Below the pieces are notes generated by a model. That model did no database searches and was not told the origin of the DNA. It worked only from the letters and a program-made list of their open reading frames with translations. Of a stretch of DNA of 64,000 nucleotides, positions 53,567 through 63,994 are shown in pieces. Source of the stretch: Pseudomonas sp. MIACH (lineage in GTDB: Bacteria > Pseudomonadota > Gammaproteobacteria > Pseudomonadales > Pseudomonadaceae); contig NZ_LHVO01000012.1 in the NCBI RefSeq assembly GCF_001269925.1, forward strand, positions 62,001 to 126,000, read 5' to 3'. The number at the start of each line of letters is the position of its first letter. Position 1 is the stretch's first letter. Made by a program: the position numbers and the translations under genes.

Positions 53567-54064
53567 ATGATGAATGCAATGCAGATGCCGATGAACACCG
53601 CCATGCCAATGATGCCGATGATGGGCATGCCGATGATGATGGCCACCATGAAATGCGAAATGGCCGCTGACGCCATGATGTGCACCATGAAGCCGGCCGC
53701 TGGCATGGATATGGCTCAGTTCAAGACCAACGCCGAAATGATGGCGATGATGATGAACTGCGGCATGCCGATGATGATGCAGTGCGCCAATATGTCGATG
53801 ATGTGCATGTCGGCCGACGCCATGGCGATGATGACCGGCATGAACATGATGCCGATGATGGGCATGCCGATGCCCATGATGAAGTGCGTCATGGAATGCA
53901 CCATGATGGCCGACAGCATGATGTGCAAAATGATGCCGATGCCAGGCATGAGCATGGACATGATGAACAACTGCTGCATGCTCATGAACAAAATGATGAA
54001 CGACTGCGCCATGCCCATGATGATGAGCTGCAACGGCATGCCGATGATGTGCTGCACCTGCTGA
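53567..54064 (+). CDS. Extremely methionine- and cysteine-rich protein
   Basis: A 165-residue protein with 69 Met (42%) and 15 Cys and no His, Arg, Tyr, Trp or Ile. It consists of two related halves: about residues 13-80 and 92-162. Shared blocks are MPMMGMP (15-22 and 94-101), KC (29-30, 106-107), AD-x-MMC (34-39, 115-120), and NCGMPMMMQC (64-73) matching DCAMPMMMSC (146-155). Evidence that it is real: GGAG eight bases upstream, non-Met codons ending in G or C about five times in six, and a perfect terminator just after the stop. No signal peptide is seen, so it is probably cytoplasmic. Thioether and thiol side chains would suit Cu(I) or Ag(I) binding, or sacrificial oxidation; both are inferences. 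No copper genes are adjacent. Confidence 0.85.
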   Translation: MMNAMQMPMNTAMPMMPMMGMPMMMATMKCEMAADAMMCTMKPAAGMDMAQFKTNAEMMAMMMNCGMPMMMQCANMSMMCMSADAMAMMTGMNMMPMMGMPMPMMKCVMECTMMADSMMCKMMPMPGMSMDMMNNCCMLMNKMMNDCAMPMMMSCNGMPMMCCTC

Positions 54065-54080
54065 CAGGTCCCGCGCGATA

Positions 54081-54115
54081 AAAAAACGCCCCGATAAGTC
54101 GGGGCGTTTTTTTTT
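54081..54115. terminator. Bidirectional rho-independent terminator
   Basis: Arms AAAAAACGCCCCG and CGGGGCGTTTTTT with loop ATAAGT, followed by a long T-run; it serves the Met-rich gene and the convergent XRE-cupin gene. Confidence 0.93.
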
Positions 54116-54122
54116 GCCGCAA

Positions 54123-54749
54123 TTAATCCAGCCGCTCGGGGTAGGTGATCACCAGGAACGCCACGGCTTCGCTGTCCGCCGGGTTGCGGTAGCGATGGGG
54201 CTGGTCGGCGTAGAACAGGATCGAATCGCCGGTAGACAGCAAGTAGCGTTCGTCATTGACGCTGACTTCCAGCACGCCTTGGGCCACCACCAGGTTTTCC
54301 TGGATACCCGGTCCGTGGCCTTTGGACACTTCCTCGCCAAGCGCACGCAGGCGAATCTCGTAGAATTCGGATTGGCGTGCCGTATCGTAGGGAAACAAGG
54401 CACGGCTGATAAACGCGCCATCGGCACTCACCAGGCGTTTGCTCTGCTGCGCCGGCAACACCTCAACCCCTTCGAACGCACGGTCTTCCAGGAACGCCGC
54501 CACCGACACCTTCAGGCCCTTGGCAATTTTGCACAGCACCTTGATCGACGGCACGCTGCGCCCGGATTCGATCTGCGCCAGCATTGCCCGGCTCACGCCA
54601 CAGACGCGTGCCAAGGCGTCCAATGACAGGTGCCGTTTGCTGCGCAGGCGTTGCAGGTTATGCGCCACGCACAGGCTGATCACATCGTCATCGGTGTTGG
54701 GTTTGGGCAGCGGTTCGGGCGGTTCGGGAATCACCTGCAGGAAATTCAT
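54123..54749 (-). CDS. XRE-family regulator with C-terminal cupin
   Basis: A 208-residue transcriptional regulator. An XRE helix-turn-helix lies at about residues 30-85 (LSLDALARVCGVSRAMLAQI) and a cupin domain at about 125-205 (KGHGPGIQENLVVAQGVLEV, ADQPHRYRNP). Relatives control catabolic, polyamine or efflux genes in response to a small ligand. The N-terminal 25 residues are proline-rich. Its start lies four bases after the stop of a 52-codon upstream gene, so translation is probably coupled. The targets are unknown; it is convergent with the Met-rich gene. Confidence 0.9.
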   Translation of the reverse strand: MNFLQVIPEPPEPLPKPNTDDDVISLCVAHNLQRLRSKRHLSLDALARVCGVSRAMLAQIESGRSVPSIKVLCKIAKGLKVSVAAFLEDRAFEGVEVLPAQQSKRLVSADGAFISRALFPYDTARQSEFYEIRLRALGEEVSKGHGPGIQENLVVAQGVLEVSVNDERYLLSTGDSILFYADQPHRYRNPADSEAVAFLVITYPERLD

Positions 54750-54753
54750 TGGC

Positions 54754-54912
54754 CTACGCCCGACGTGTATCGCTGGGCGTTGCGGCGTGGGTGGTAAACA
54801 CCGCCAACCCTGCGCGCGCCGCGTACATCGCCCACATCAACTCGGCCGTTGCACGTGCCTGGCGGCGTTTGCGATGGAGGGTAAAGTCGATGACGGTGGC
54901 GGATGCAGGCAT
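54754..54912 (-). CDS. Small 52-residue protein upstream of the XRE-cupin gene
   Basis: An open frame starting ATG at 54912 and ending TAG at 54754-54756, just before the XRE-cupin ATG at 54749. The product begins MPASATVIDFTLHRKRRQAR and continues with the hydrophobic stretch AELMWAMYAARAGLAVFTTH. No family is recognised. The ribosome-binding site is weak (GAGATCGCCTCC ahead of the ATG). The tight spacing to the regulator, rather than recognisable similarity, supports it; it may be a leader or a small protein partner. Confidence 0.5.
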   Translation of the reverse strand: MPASATVIDFTLHRKRRQARATAELMWAMYAARAGLAVFTTHAATPSDTRRA

Positions 54913-55151
54913 GGAGGCGATCTCGTAGGTGACTCGATGGCTCCACAGTAATGCGTGCTGGTTATTTCTTTAAATACTGAGTTTTCATGTATTAATTCGA
55001 TTTTGGACTTAAAAAATAAATCCGGTCCGACGCTGTTGTGGGAAGGGTCTGGTCCGTTATCAAGGCGTGACTTGGCGAGCATCGTTGCCTTCCCATCACT
55101 GTTCGCGTGATGGCCCAGCCTTTCACGCCCCCGAATTCAAAGGACTCGCCC

Positions 55152-57269
55152 ATGCTGCTGCGTTCACCTCCGTTCCTGTTTGCCGCCCTGACCCTAAGCT
55201 CGCTGGTGCACGCCGAAGATCTGCAATTGGCGCCGGTCGAAGTCACCACGCCAGAGGCCAGCGCCGGCGAAGTGGCCCAGGAACAGCTCAAGAGCGTGCC
55301 CGGCGCCACCAATTACATCGACATGAGCAGCGTGCAGCAGGGGCGGGTGAGCACCAACGAAGACGTGTTCAAGTACCAGCCGGGTGTGTATGCCAAGGCG
55401 GCGAATAACGAAGGGGTGAAGCTGTCCATTCGCGGTTCGGGCCTGAACCGCAGCCCAGGCGCCCACGCCTCCGGGCTCTATGAGATGTTCGATGGCTTGC
55501 CGTTGACCGGCCCCGGCGGCACCCCTTATGAACTCAAGGACCCATTGTGGCAAAGCCGCGTCGAGGTGTTGCGCGGCGCCAACGGTTTTGATCAGGGCGC
55601 GTTGGCATTGGGCGGCGCGGTCAACTACGTGACCCATACCGGCTACGACGCGCCCAAATTACAAGTGCGCTACGAAGCCGGCAGCCGTGGCTATGCCCAG
55701 CGCGAAATCAGTTCGGGCCAGGTGCTGGGGGATGCCGACTACTACATCAGCCTGACCGACTCGCAATCCGACGGCTACCAGCGCCAGAGCGCCGCCACCG
55801 GCAAAGGCATGGCCGCCAACTTCGGCTACCGCTTCAACCCGGACCTGGAAACCCGCTTCTACTTGCGCTACCGCGAAACCACAAACGACACCCCCGGCAA
55901 ACTCACCCGCGCCCAGATCAGCCACGACCCGCGTGCTGCCAACAGCCTCAACGCCGCCCGTGACTCCAAGCGCCTGCAACCGGGCTCCACCTGGATCGCC
56001 AACAAGACCACGTTGCAACTGGACGACAGTTCGCGCCTGGAAGTCGGGCTGGCGTATCACGATTACCCGATGGACCTGCGCGAAGGCACCAACCGCCTCA
56101 AGGTGGCCTACACCGATATCAGCAGCACCTTGAATTACATCCGCCAGGACACGCTGTTCGGCCACGACAGCAAAACCACGCTCGGCCTGCGCACCACCCA
56201 GGCGATGCCCAACAACGGCACGTCGGAATACGTGCGCACGCCAGCCGGCAACACCCCAACCTACGCCCCCGGCACCAAGACCCGCGACTACAGCTACCTG
56301 GGCTCCGACACCGTGCTGCATATCGGCAATGACCTGGAACTGGTCCAAGACTTGTGGCTGACCACCGGCCTGGCCGCGATCTACACCCGCCGTGAAACCC
56401 AGGTCACCTATCCCGAAGGCCAGGCGCCGCTCAGCCAGCATGACTGGGACTACGCACCGCGCATCGGCCTGCGGTATGACTTCAGTCCGCAGCTGCAGGT
56501 GTACGGCAACCTGAGCCGCTCGGTCGAGCCGCCGCATGCGTGGTCGATGATCTGGGGTTCCAATAAGTACTTTCCGGCGGGAAGCGGCCCTGCCACTGGA
56601 TTACAGCGCGAAGGTGTCAGTCTGAAAAACCAGACCGCCACCACCCTGGAAATCGGTGGCCGTGGCGAAGCATGGCTCGGCCAGTGGGACTTGGCGCTCT
56701 ATCGCTCCGAAGTACGTCACGAACTGCTCACCGTGGAAACCCAGGCCCAGACCTCGACCAGCAATGCCATCGTCGCCGAGTCCAATGCCAGCCCCACCGT
56801 GCACCAAGGTGTGGAACTGGGCCTGCTCAGCCCGCTGTGGGACGGCGGCCGCAGCGGTAAGCTCGATGTGCGCCAGGCCTATACCTTCAGCGACTTCCAC
56901 TACCGCGACGACGACCGTTTCGGCGACAACAACTTGCCGGGCATCCCCAAGCACTACTATCAGGCGCAACTGCGCTACAGCCACCCGACCGGCTTCTACA
57001 CCAGCCTCAATACCGAGTATTCCTCACAGGTGGCAGTGGATTACGCCAACTCCTATTACGCCGCGTCCTACACGCTCCTGGGCGCGACCTTCGGCTACGA
57101 CGCCCCCAAGCAGGACTGGCAAGCCTGGGTCGACCTGCGCAACCTCACCAACCGCCGCTACGCCAACACCGTCACGCCGGGCTACGACGACAAGGGCCTG
57201 GACGTCGCACGCTCCACCCCGGCCGACGGACGCGGGATCTACACCGGTGTCTCATGGAGCTGGCGCTAA
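55152..57269 (+). CDS. TonB-dependent siderophore-type receptor
   Basis: A 705-residue outer-membrane receptor. A signal peptide (MLLRSPPFLFAALTLSSLVH, then A) is followed directly by a TonB-box-like LAPVEVTTP and the plug (KLSIRGSGLNRSPGAHASGL, VEVLRGANGFDQGALALGGA), then a beta-barrel ending YTGVSWSWR, with a terminal aromatic. There is no N-terminal secretin/TonB short (STN) signalling domain, although a FecI/FecR pair lies immediately downstream. AAAGGA precedes the ATG at 55152; an upstream ATG at 55107 would spoil the signal peptide. The iron-complex ligand is unknown; the plug resembles FecA-like receptors more than catecholate ones. Confidence 0.9.
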   Translation: MLLRSPPFLFAALTLSSLVHAEDLQLAPVEVTTPEASAGEVAQEQLKSVPGATNYIDMSSVQQGRVSTNEDVFKYQPGVYAKAANNEGVKLSIRGSGLNRSPGAHASGLYEMFDGLPLTGPGGTPYELKDPLWQSRVEVLRGANGFDQGALALGGAVNYVTHTGYDAPKLQVRYEAGSRGYAQREISSGQVLGDADYYISLTDSQSDGYQRQSAATGKGMAANFGYRFNPDLETRFYLRYRETTNDTPGKLTRAQISHDPRAANSLNAARDSKRLQPGSTWIANKTTLQLDDSSRLEVGLAYHDYPMDLREGTNRLKVAYTDISSTLNYIRQDTLFGHDSKTTLGLRTTQAMPNNGTSEYVRTPAGNTPTYAPGTKTRDYSYLGSDTVLHIGNDLELVQDLWLTTGLAAIYTRRETQVTYPEGQAPLSQHDWDYAPRIGLRYDFSPQLQVYGNLSRSVEPPHAWSMIWGSNKYFPAGSGPATGLQREGVSLKNQTATTLEIGGRGEAWLGQWDLALYRSEVRHELLTVETQAQTSTSNAIVAESNASPTVHQGVELGLLSPLWDGGRSGKLDVRQAYTFSDFHYRDDDRFGDNNLPGIPKHYYQAQLRYSHPTGFYTSLNTEYSSQVAVDYANSYYAASYTLLGATFGYDAPKQDWQAWVDLRNLTNRRYANTVTPGYDDKGLDVARSTPADGRGIYTGVSWSWR

Positions 57270-57357
57270 GCCGGAGCTATCCAGCCCCTGTGGCGAGCGG
57301 TCTGCGACGGGGAGGGCCTTGCTCCTACATTGTTTTACTGGCATTGTTTGCGCAATT

Positions 57358-57374
57358 GGTAACTCTTCCCATTT
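57358..57374. promoter_or_regulatory. Possible degenerate Fur box
   Basis: GGTAACTCTTCCCATTT upstream of the fecI-like gene resembles the GATAATGATTCTCATTT pattern common in Fur boxes of iron-starvation sigma genes, with about 12 of 17 bases matching. Judged by eye only. Confidence 0.35.
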
Positions 57375-57389
57375 GAGACTCTTTTGCGC

Positions 57390-57932
57390 ATGCAAGATAT
57401 TCCGGCCGCGCTGGGCGATTCAGTGCGTCAGCAGACCCTTACGGCGATGTACAGCGAGCACCACGGCTGGTTGCACGGCTGGCTGCGCAGAAAACTGGGG
57501 TGTTCCCAGCATGCCGCCGACCTGGCCCACGACGCATTCATCCGTGTGCTGATGCTGGCCGAGCCGCAAAATATCAAGGAACCGCGGGCCTTCCTGGCCA
57601 CCACGGCAGTGCGTTTACTGATCGATGGCGCCCGGCGGCGACGCATTGAAAAAGCCTACATGGAAGCCCTGGTCATCCAGAGCGAGGACGCCGGCATGCC
57701 CGATCCGGCCGCGATCCATGTCGCCCTGCAAGCCCTGGAACGCATCGCCGAAATGCTTGCCGGCTTACCCGCCAAGGCCCGCGAAGCCTTCCTGTTGAGT
57801 CGCCTCGACGGGCTGACCTACAGTGAAATCGCCACGCGCCTGGACGTGTCCGCCAGCACCGTCAAAAACTACATCTCCAGCGCCCTGGTGCACTGCTACC
57901 ACAGCCTGCATGCGGCAGACCCGCTGGCATGA
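57390..57932 (+). CDS. FecI-family RNA polymerase sigma factor
   Basis: A 180-residue ECF sigma factor of the iron-starvation type. Region 2 is at about residues 10-75 (YSEHHGWLHGWLRRKLGCSQ), region 4 at about 120-170 with helix-turn-helix LTYSEIATRLDVSASTVKNY. It has the FecI-like PRAFLATTAVRLLIDGARRR linker. Its stop overlaps the FecR start by four bases (ATGA). It would direct transcription of the receptor upstream when the siderophore signal is relayed. The order receptor-sigma-antisigma is the reverse of the common fecI-fecR-fecA. Confidence 0.9.
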   Translation: MQDIPAALGDSVRQQTLTAMYSEHHGWLHGWLRRKLGCSQHAADLAHDAFIRVLMLAEPQNIKEPRAFLATTAVRLLIDGARRRRIEKAYMEALVIQSEDAGMPDPAAIHVALQALERIAEMLAGLPAKAREAFLLSRLDGLTYSEIATRLDVSASTVKNYISSALVHCYHSLHAADPLA

Positions 57933-58861
57933 ACTCCGAACAGATCATCCAGCAAGCCGCGAATTGGCTGACACGCCTGCACGACGAAGAGGTCAGTGAG
58001 GCCGAGCGCCAAGCCTTCAACGCCTGGTGCCAGGCAGACCCGCGTCACGCGGTCGCCATCGAACGCATGCGCTCGCTGTGGGGCAGCCTCGACACCTTGC
58101 CTGCGCAACCTGCACGCCTGGCCCTGAACCGTGCGTTTGCGCCGCGACGCGCGCGCGGTGCGCAGGTGATGGGTGTGCTCGGCATCGTGCTGTGCGGCTG
58201 GCTGAGCCTGGAGCATCTGCCCGTTTGGATGGCCGACCAGCGCACCGGCGTGGGTGAGCGCCGCCAGATCGCCCTCGAAGACGGCAGTCAGTTGCAGCTC
58301 AACAGCAACTCGGCGGTGGACGTGAAATTCAACGGTCACCAACGGGTGATCGAACTGCTGCAAGGCGAACTCTGGGTCGACGTGGCCAAGGACGCGCAAC
58401 GGCCCTTCGTGGTGCGCACCGACCAAGGCACGGCGACGGCATTGGGCACGCGTTACCTGGTCAAGCGTGCGCCAGACGGCACCACGGTGGTGACGGTGAT
58501 CGAGTCCACCGTGGCAGTCAAAGGTGACAGCAGCGAAGGCGTCAAGGTCGCCGCCGGCCAGCGCTCGATCCTCGACCATGGCCGCGCCCAGCCGCCCCAG
58601 GCCAGCGGCAACACCGACCCGGACGCCTGGACCCGTGGCCTGCTCAAGGTCAATGACCAGCCACTTAGCGAGGTGTTGCAAACCCTGGCCAGCTACCGCC
58701 ACGGCCTGCTGCGCTTCGACCCCCAGGCCCTGCAGAACCTGCGGGTGACGGGGGTGTTCAAGCTGGATGACACCGCCGCGGCACTCTCGACGTTGGCGGA
58801 TAACCTACCGATCCAGGTGGAGTACTTCACCGACCTGCTGGTGGTGGTCAAGCCGCGCTAG
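57929..58861 (+). CDS. FecR-family anti-sigma regulator
   Basis: A 310-residue inner-membrane protein with an N-terminal cytoplasmic anti-sigma domain (DUF4880-like, residues 1-65: EAERQAFNAWCQADPRHAVA), one membrane segment (about 78-96), and a periplasmic FecR domain (EDGSQLQLNSNSAVDVKFNG). The C-terminal part (LSEVLQTLASYRHGLLRFDP, then TDLLVVVKP) resembles the STN fold found in PupR-type regulators. It pairs with the sigma factor gene upstream. Its stop overlaps that of the convergent sigma-54 activator by four bases. Confidence 0.9.
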   Translation: MNSEQIIQQAANWLTRLHDEEVSEAERQAFNAWCQADPRHAVAIERMRSLWGSLDTLPAQPARLALNRAFAPRRARGAQVMGVLGIVLCGWLSLEHLPVWMADQRTGVGERRQIALEDGSQLQLNSNSAVDVKFNGHQRVIELLQGELWVDVAKDAQRPFVVRTDQGTATALGTRYLVKRAPDGTTVVTVIESTVAVKGDSSEGVKVAAGQRSILDHGRAQPPQASGNTDPDAWTRGLLKVNDQPLSEVLQTLASYRHGLLRFDPQALQNLRVTGVFKLDDTAAALSTLADNLPIQVEYFTDLLVVVKPR

Positions 58862-60675
58862 CGTTCGTTCTGGCGCAGGCGCTTGTACAAGGTGTTGCGG
58901 CTCACCCCCAGCTCCCGCGCCAGGTGGGAAATATTCCCACCGGCCGCCTTCAGACGCTGGGTCAGGTCGATGCTGTCATCCAGGTATTCGCTGGCGCGCA
59001 GCGGCGCTGTCACTTTCAAATCCACAAAAAAATCATCCGGCAGATGTTCCGGGCGGATCGGCTGTTCCTCGGCCATCGCCAGCGCCACCTGCAACACGCT
59101 GCTCACCTGGCGCAGGTTGCCCGGCCACGGGTGCTGCTCGAACAGCGCCAGCACCTCGGCGCTGAGCCCGGCCCATTGGGTGGGCTCACGGTGCTGCTGC
59201 CACAGCTGCTGGAACAGTGCCCGCTTGTCGCTGCGCTCGCGTAACGGCGGTAATTCAAGGGTCAGGCCGCCGATGCGGTAGTACAAATCCTCGCGAAAAC
59301 GCCCGGCCTGGACCAGCTCGCGCAAGGCCCGGTTAGTGGCCGAGATAATGCGCAAATCCACCGGGAACAACTCGCTGCTGCCCACCGGTTGCACGCAACG
59401 CTCCTGCAATACCCGCAACAGGCGCGCTTGCGTCGGCAGCGGCATATCGCCGATTTCATCGAGGAACAGCGTGCCTTTGTCGGCCTTGCGGATCAGGCCG
59501 ATGCTGCCTTTCTGGTTGGCGCCGGTGAACGCGCCTTTTTCGTAGCCGAACAGTTCCGATTCCACCAGCTCGGCGGGAATCGCCGCACAGTTCACCGCGA
59601 TAAAGGCCTGCTGGCTGCGGGAGCTGGCCTGGTGCAAGGCCTTGACGAAGACCTCCTTGCCCACGCCGGTTTCACCGTGGATCAGCAACGGGATGTCCTT
59701 CTCCAGCAAACGCTCGCCCTGGCGCACAGCTTTTTCCACGCGCACATCACCAAAGTGCAGGGTCTTCAAACCAATCGCGGCGGGCTTTGGCGCAACGGGC
59801 TCGCTGAACACGCGGGCCTGCACCGGCATCTGCTTGGGCCGTTTGAGCAGGCACTGGAAGCGATTACGTCCCGCCGCCTGCAACGAAAAAGGCAGGCCCT
59901 CCGGTTGATTGAGCAACTCCAGCAGCGACACCTTGAACAAACTGTCGATCATCACCCGCGACAGACTGATGCCCAGCAAGTTGTCGGCACGACGGTTGGC
60001 CGAGAGCACCTGACCGCTCTCATCAAAGATCAGCAGGCCCGCCCACTGGCTGTCGAGGTTGCTCAGGCCGGTGTTGAACGTCAGTTGGAAGTGCTCACCG
60101 CGAAACAGGTTGAGGATCAGCCGGTTTTCCACGGTCTGGCTCATCATCTTGACCATGCCCAAGGTGTGGGAGGGCGGCAGGTAGCTGTCGCTGGACACAT
60201 CCAGCACCGCGATAATTTCGCGCTGGGCATCGAAGATCGGCGCCGCTGAGCCGGTCATGAAGCGGTTGGCCTTGAGGAAGTGTTCGTCGTGTTCGATATG
60301 CACCGCCTGGGCACAGGCCAGTGCGGTGCCGATGGCATTGGTGCCGCTGGAGCGCTCCCTCCAACTGGCGCCGGCGCTGAAGCCACGGGCCAGCTTGGGC
60401 TCGATAAAGCGCTGGGTGCCCCAACTGGTCAACACCTGGCCTTGGTTGTCGGCCAGCATGATCAGGCAGTTGGAGTTGCTCAGGATGTTTTCGTAATAGG
60501 GCAGGACTTCCTGATGCGTGGTCTGCACCAGGGAATGCTGGCTTTCCAGCAATTGGCTGATGCCCTCGGCGGGCAGTTGATCGAAGCTGGGCGTGCTCTG
60601 GTGGTCCAGGCCGAAGGCGCGGCAACGGCGCCAGGATTCCTGGATAAGGGTGTCGTGAGCCAGGGGTTCGGCCAT
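58858..60675 (-). CDS. Sigma-54-dependent activator, AcoR-type
   Basis: A 605-residue bacterial enhancer-binding protein. The N-terminal 200 residues hold a GAF-like sensor (SAGASWRERSSGTNAIGTAL is the AcoR hallmark), a PAS-like region follows at about 205-270, the AAA+ domain has Walker A GETGVGKE at residues 334-341 and the sigma-54 loop GAFTGA at 381-386, and a Fis-type helix-turn-helix ends the protein (HLARELGVSRNTLYKRLRQ). It diverges from the glycerol-type ABC transporter genes, whose upstream region has a -24/-12 promoter, so it almost certainly controls them, probably in response to the transported substrate. Confidence 0.92.
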   Translation of the reverse strand: MAEPLAHDTLIQESWRRCRAFGLDHQSTPSFDQLPAEGISQLLESQHSLVQTTHQEVLPYYENILSNSNCLIMLADNQGQVLTSWGTQRFIEPKLARGFSAGASWRERSSGTNAIGTALACAQAVHIEHDEHFLKANRFMTGSAAPIFDAQREIIAVLDVSSDSYLPPSHTLGMVKMMSQTVENRLILNLFRGEHFQLTFNTGLSNLDSQWAGLLIFDESGQVLSANRRADNLLGISLSRVMIDSLFKVSLLELLNQPEGLPFSLQAAGRNRFQCLLKRPKQMPVQARVFSEPVAPKPAAIGLKTLHFGDVRVEKAVRQGERLLEKDIPLLIHGETGVGKEVFVKALHQASSRSQQAFIAVNCAAIPAELVESELFGYEKGAFTGANQKGSIGLIRKADKGTLFLDEIGDMPLPTQARLLRVLQERCVQPVGSSELFPVDLRIISATNRALRELVQAGRFREDLYYRIGGLTLELPPLRERSDKRALFQQLWQQHREPTQWAGLSAEVLALFEQHPWPGNLRQVSSVLQVALAMAEEQPIRPEHLPDDFFVDLKVTAPLRASEYLDDSIDLTQRLKAAGGNISHLARELGVSRNTLYKRLRQNER

Positions 60676-60754
60676 GGGGCGACCTTCTTTTTATTGTTTT
60701 GGGGTCTTGCACAATCCAGCGGATGTAACCAGATCAATCGGGTTCAAAGAGTGT

Positions 60755-60843
60755 TGTTCAGAACTGTTCATTGTCAACCCCAGGACTGTTCAATTGTTCA
60801 GCCCAATCTGTTCATTTCTGTTCGCTCCTGAACATCACGTTCA
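60755..60843. promoter_or_regulatory. Cluster of TGTTCA boxes, likely activator-binding enhancer
   Basis: TGTTCA occurs at 60755, 60765, 60787, 60795 and 60809, with TGTTCG at 60819, inverted TGAACA at 60829, and GTTCA at 60839. Pairs are spaced 8-10 bases apart. It lies 36-124 bases upstream of the -24/-12 promoter, the expected position for enhancer sites of the divergently encoded AcoR-type activator. Confidence 0.7.
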
Positions 60844-60878
60844 GCCCATTGCCTTGTGGATCAAGCACCTGCCGTTTT

Positions 60879-60894
60879 TGGCATGAAACTCGCT
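60879..60894 (+). promoter_or_regulatory. Sigma-54 (-24/-12) promoter
   Basis: TGGCATGAAACTCGCT matches the consensus TGGCACG-N4-TTGCW at 12 of its fixed positions' essentials: GG (60880-60881) and GC (60892-60893) are exactly 12 bases apart start to start. The predicted transcript starts near 60905, about 35 bases before the first ABC gene. Confidence 0.75.
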
Positions 60895-60939
60895 CTGACG
60901 ACTGGCCAGATTCATTCCAATAATAAAAAAGGTCGTGTC

Positions 60940-62033
60940 ATGTCATTGACCCTGGAACATGTCTCCCGCGTCGTCGAAGGTCAAACCTGGATCGACGACG
61001 CCAACCTGCGCTTCGAAGCCGGTTCCTTCAACGTTTTGCTTGGCCGCACCCTGTCCGGCAAGACCAGCCTGATGCGCCTGATGGCCGGCCTGGACAAACC
61101 CGACAGCGGCCGCATCCTGATGAACGGCGTAGACGTCACGCAAAAGCCAGTGCGCCTGCGCAATGTGTCGATGGTGTATCAGCAGTTCATCAACTACCCG
61201 ACCATGACCGTGTTCGAAAACATCGCCTCGCCGTTGCGCCAGGCCGGTGTGTCCAACGAGCTGATCCAGAGCAAAGTGCTGGAAACCGCCAGGATGCTGC
61301 GCATCGAGAAATTCCTGCAGCGCCACCCGTTGGAGTTGTCCGGTGGCCAGCAGCAACGTACGGCCATGGCCCGGGCCCTGGTGAAAGACGCCGAACTGAT
61401 CCTGTTCGATGAGCCGCTGGTGAACCTGGACTACAAATTGCGCGAAGAGCTGCGTCAGGAAATGCGCGAGCTGTTCAAGGCGCGGCATACCATTGCGATC
61501 TACGCCACCACCGAGCCTAACGAGGCCCTGGCCCTGGGCGGCACCACCACCATTCTTCACGAAGGCCGGGTGATCCAGAGCGGCAAGGCGGCCGAGGTCT
61601 ATCACCAGCCACAGACCGTGTTGGCCGCTGAGCTGTTTTCCGAGCCGCCGATCAACCTGATGCCGGGGCGTATCAGCGGTAACGAGGTGAGCTTCGCCAA
61701 TTTCGTGCACTTCCCGTTGAACGTCGACCTGCGCCCCATCGGCGAAGGCGAATTCCGCTTCGGCGTGCGCCCCAGCCATATCAGCCTGGTGCCGAGCAAC
61801 GACGACGACCTGGAGCTGGCGGTGACGGTGGAAGTCGCCGAGATCAGCGGTTCGGAAACCTTCCTGCACGTGCGCAGCGAGCACTTTCTGCTGGTGCTGC
61901 ACCTGCCGGGGGTGCACGAGTACGACGTCGACGCGCCGATCCGTGTGTATATCCCCACCCATAAACTGTTTGTGTTCGATGGCCAGGGCCGTTTGGTCCA
62001 GGCCCCCGGGCGCCGCGTCGCGAGGGTTTCCTG

Positions 62034-62034
<1 letters not shown>
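60940..62034 (+). CDS. ABC importer ATPase, GlpS-like (degenerate H-loop)
   Basis: A 364-residue ATP-binding subunit of a sugar/polyol importer (MalK-like with C-terminal TOBE domain). Walker A is GRTLSGKT (35-42), the signature LSGGQ (133-137) is intact, and Walker B is LILFDEP. The switch histidine is replaced: IYATTEP puts Thr191 where other ATPases have His. It matches GlpS of the GlpSTPQV glycerol transporter type. AAGG lies upstream of the ATG at 60940. It overlaps the next ATPase gene by one base, and both are driven by the sigma-54 promoter. Confidence 0.88.

Positions 62035-63994
<1,960 letters not shown>

Noticed and set aside
53716..54057. Minus-strand open frame antisense to the Met-rich gene, reading as a hydrophobic Ile/Met protein
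   Set aside because: It is the mirror of repeated ATG codons, which read as Ile/His/Met on the other strand; it has no ribosome-binding site and poor codon bias.
53680..54081. Plus-strand His/Asp-rich frame overlapping the Met-rich gene
   Set aside because: It looks metal-binding but is the shifted reading of ATGATG runs; it lacks a ribosome-binding site, while the Met frame has GGAG and G/C-ending codons.
54746..54946. 66-codon minus-strand frame with a His/Arg-rich product
   Set aside because: A different frame over the same DNA (54754-54912) has a more protein-like product and ends just before the regulator start.
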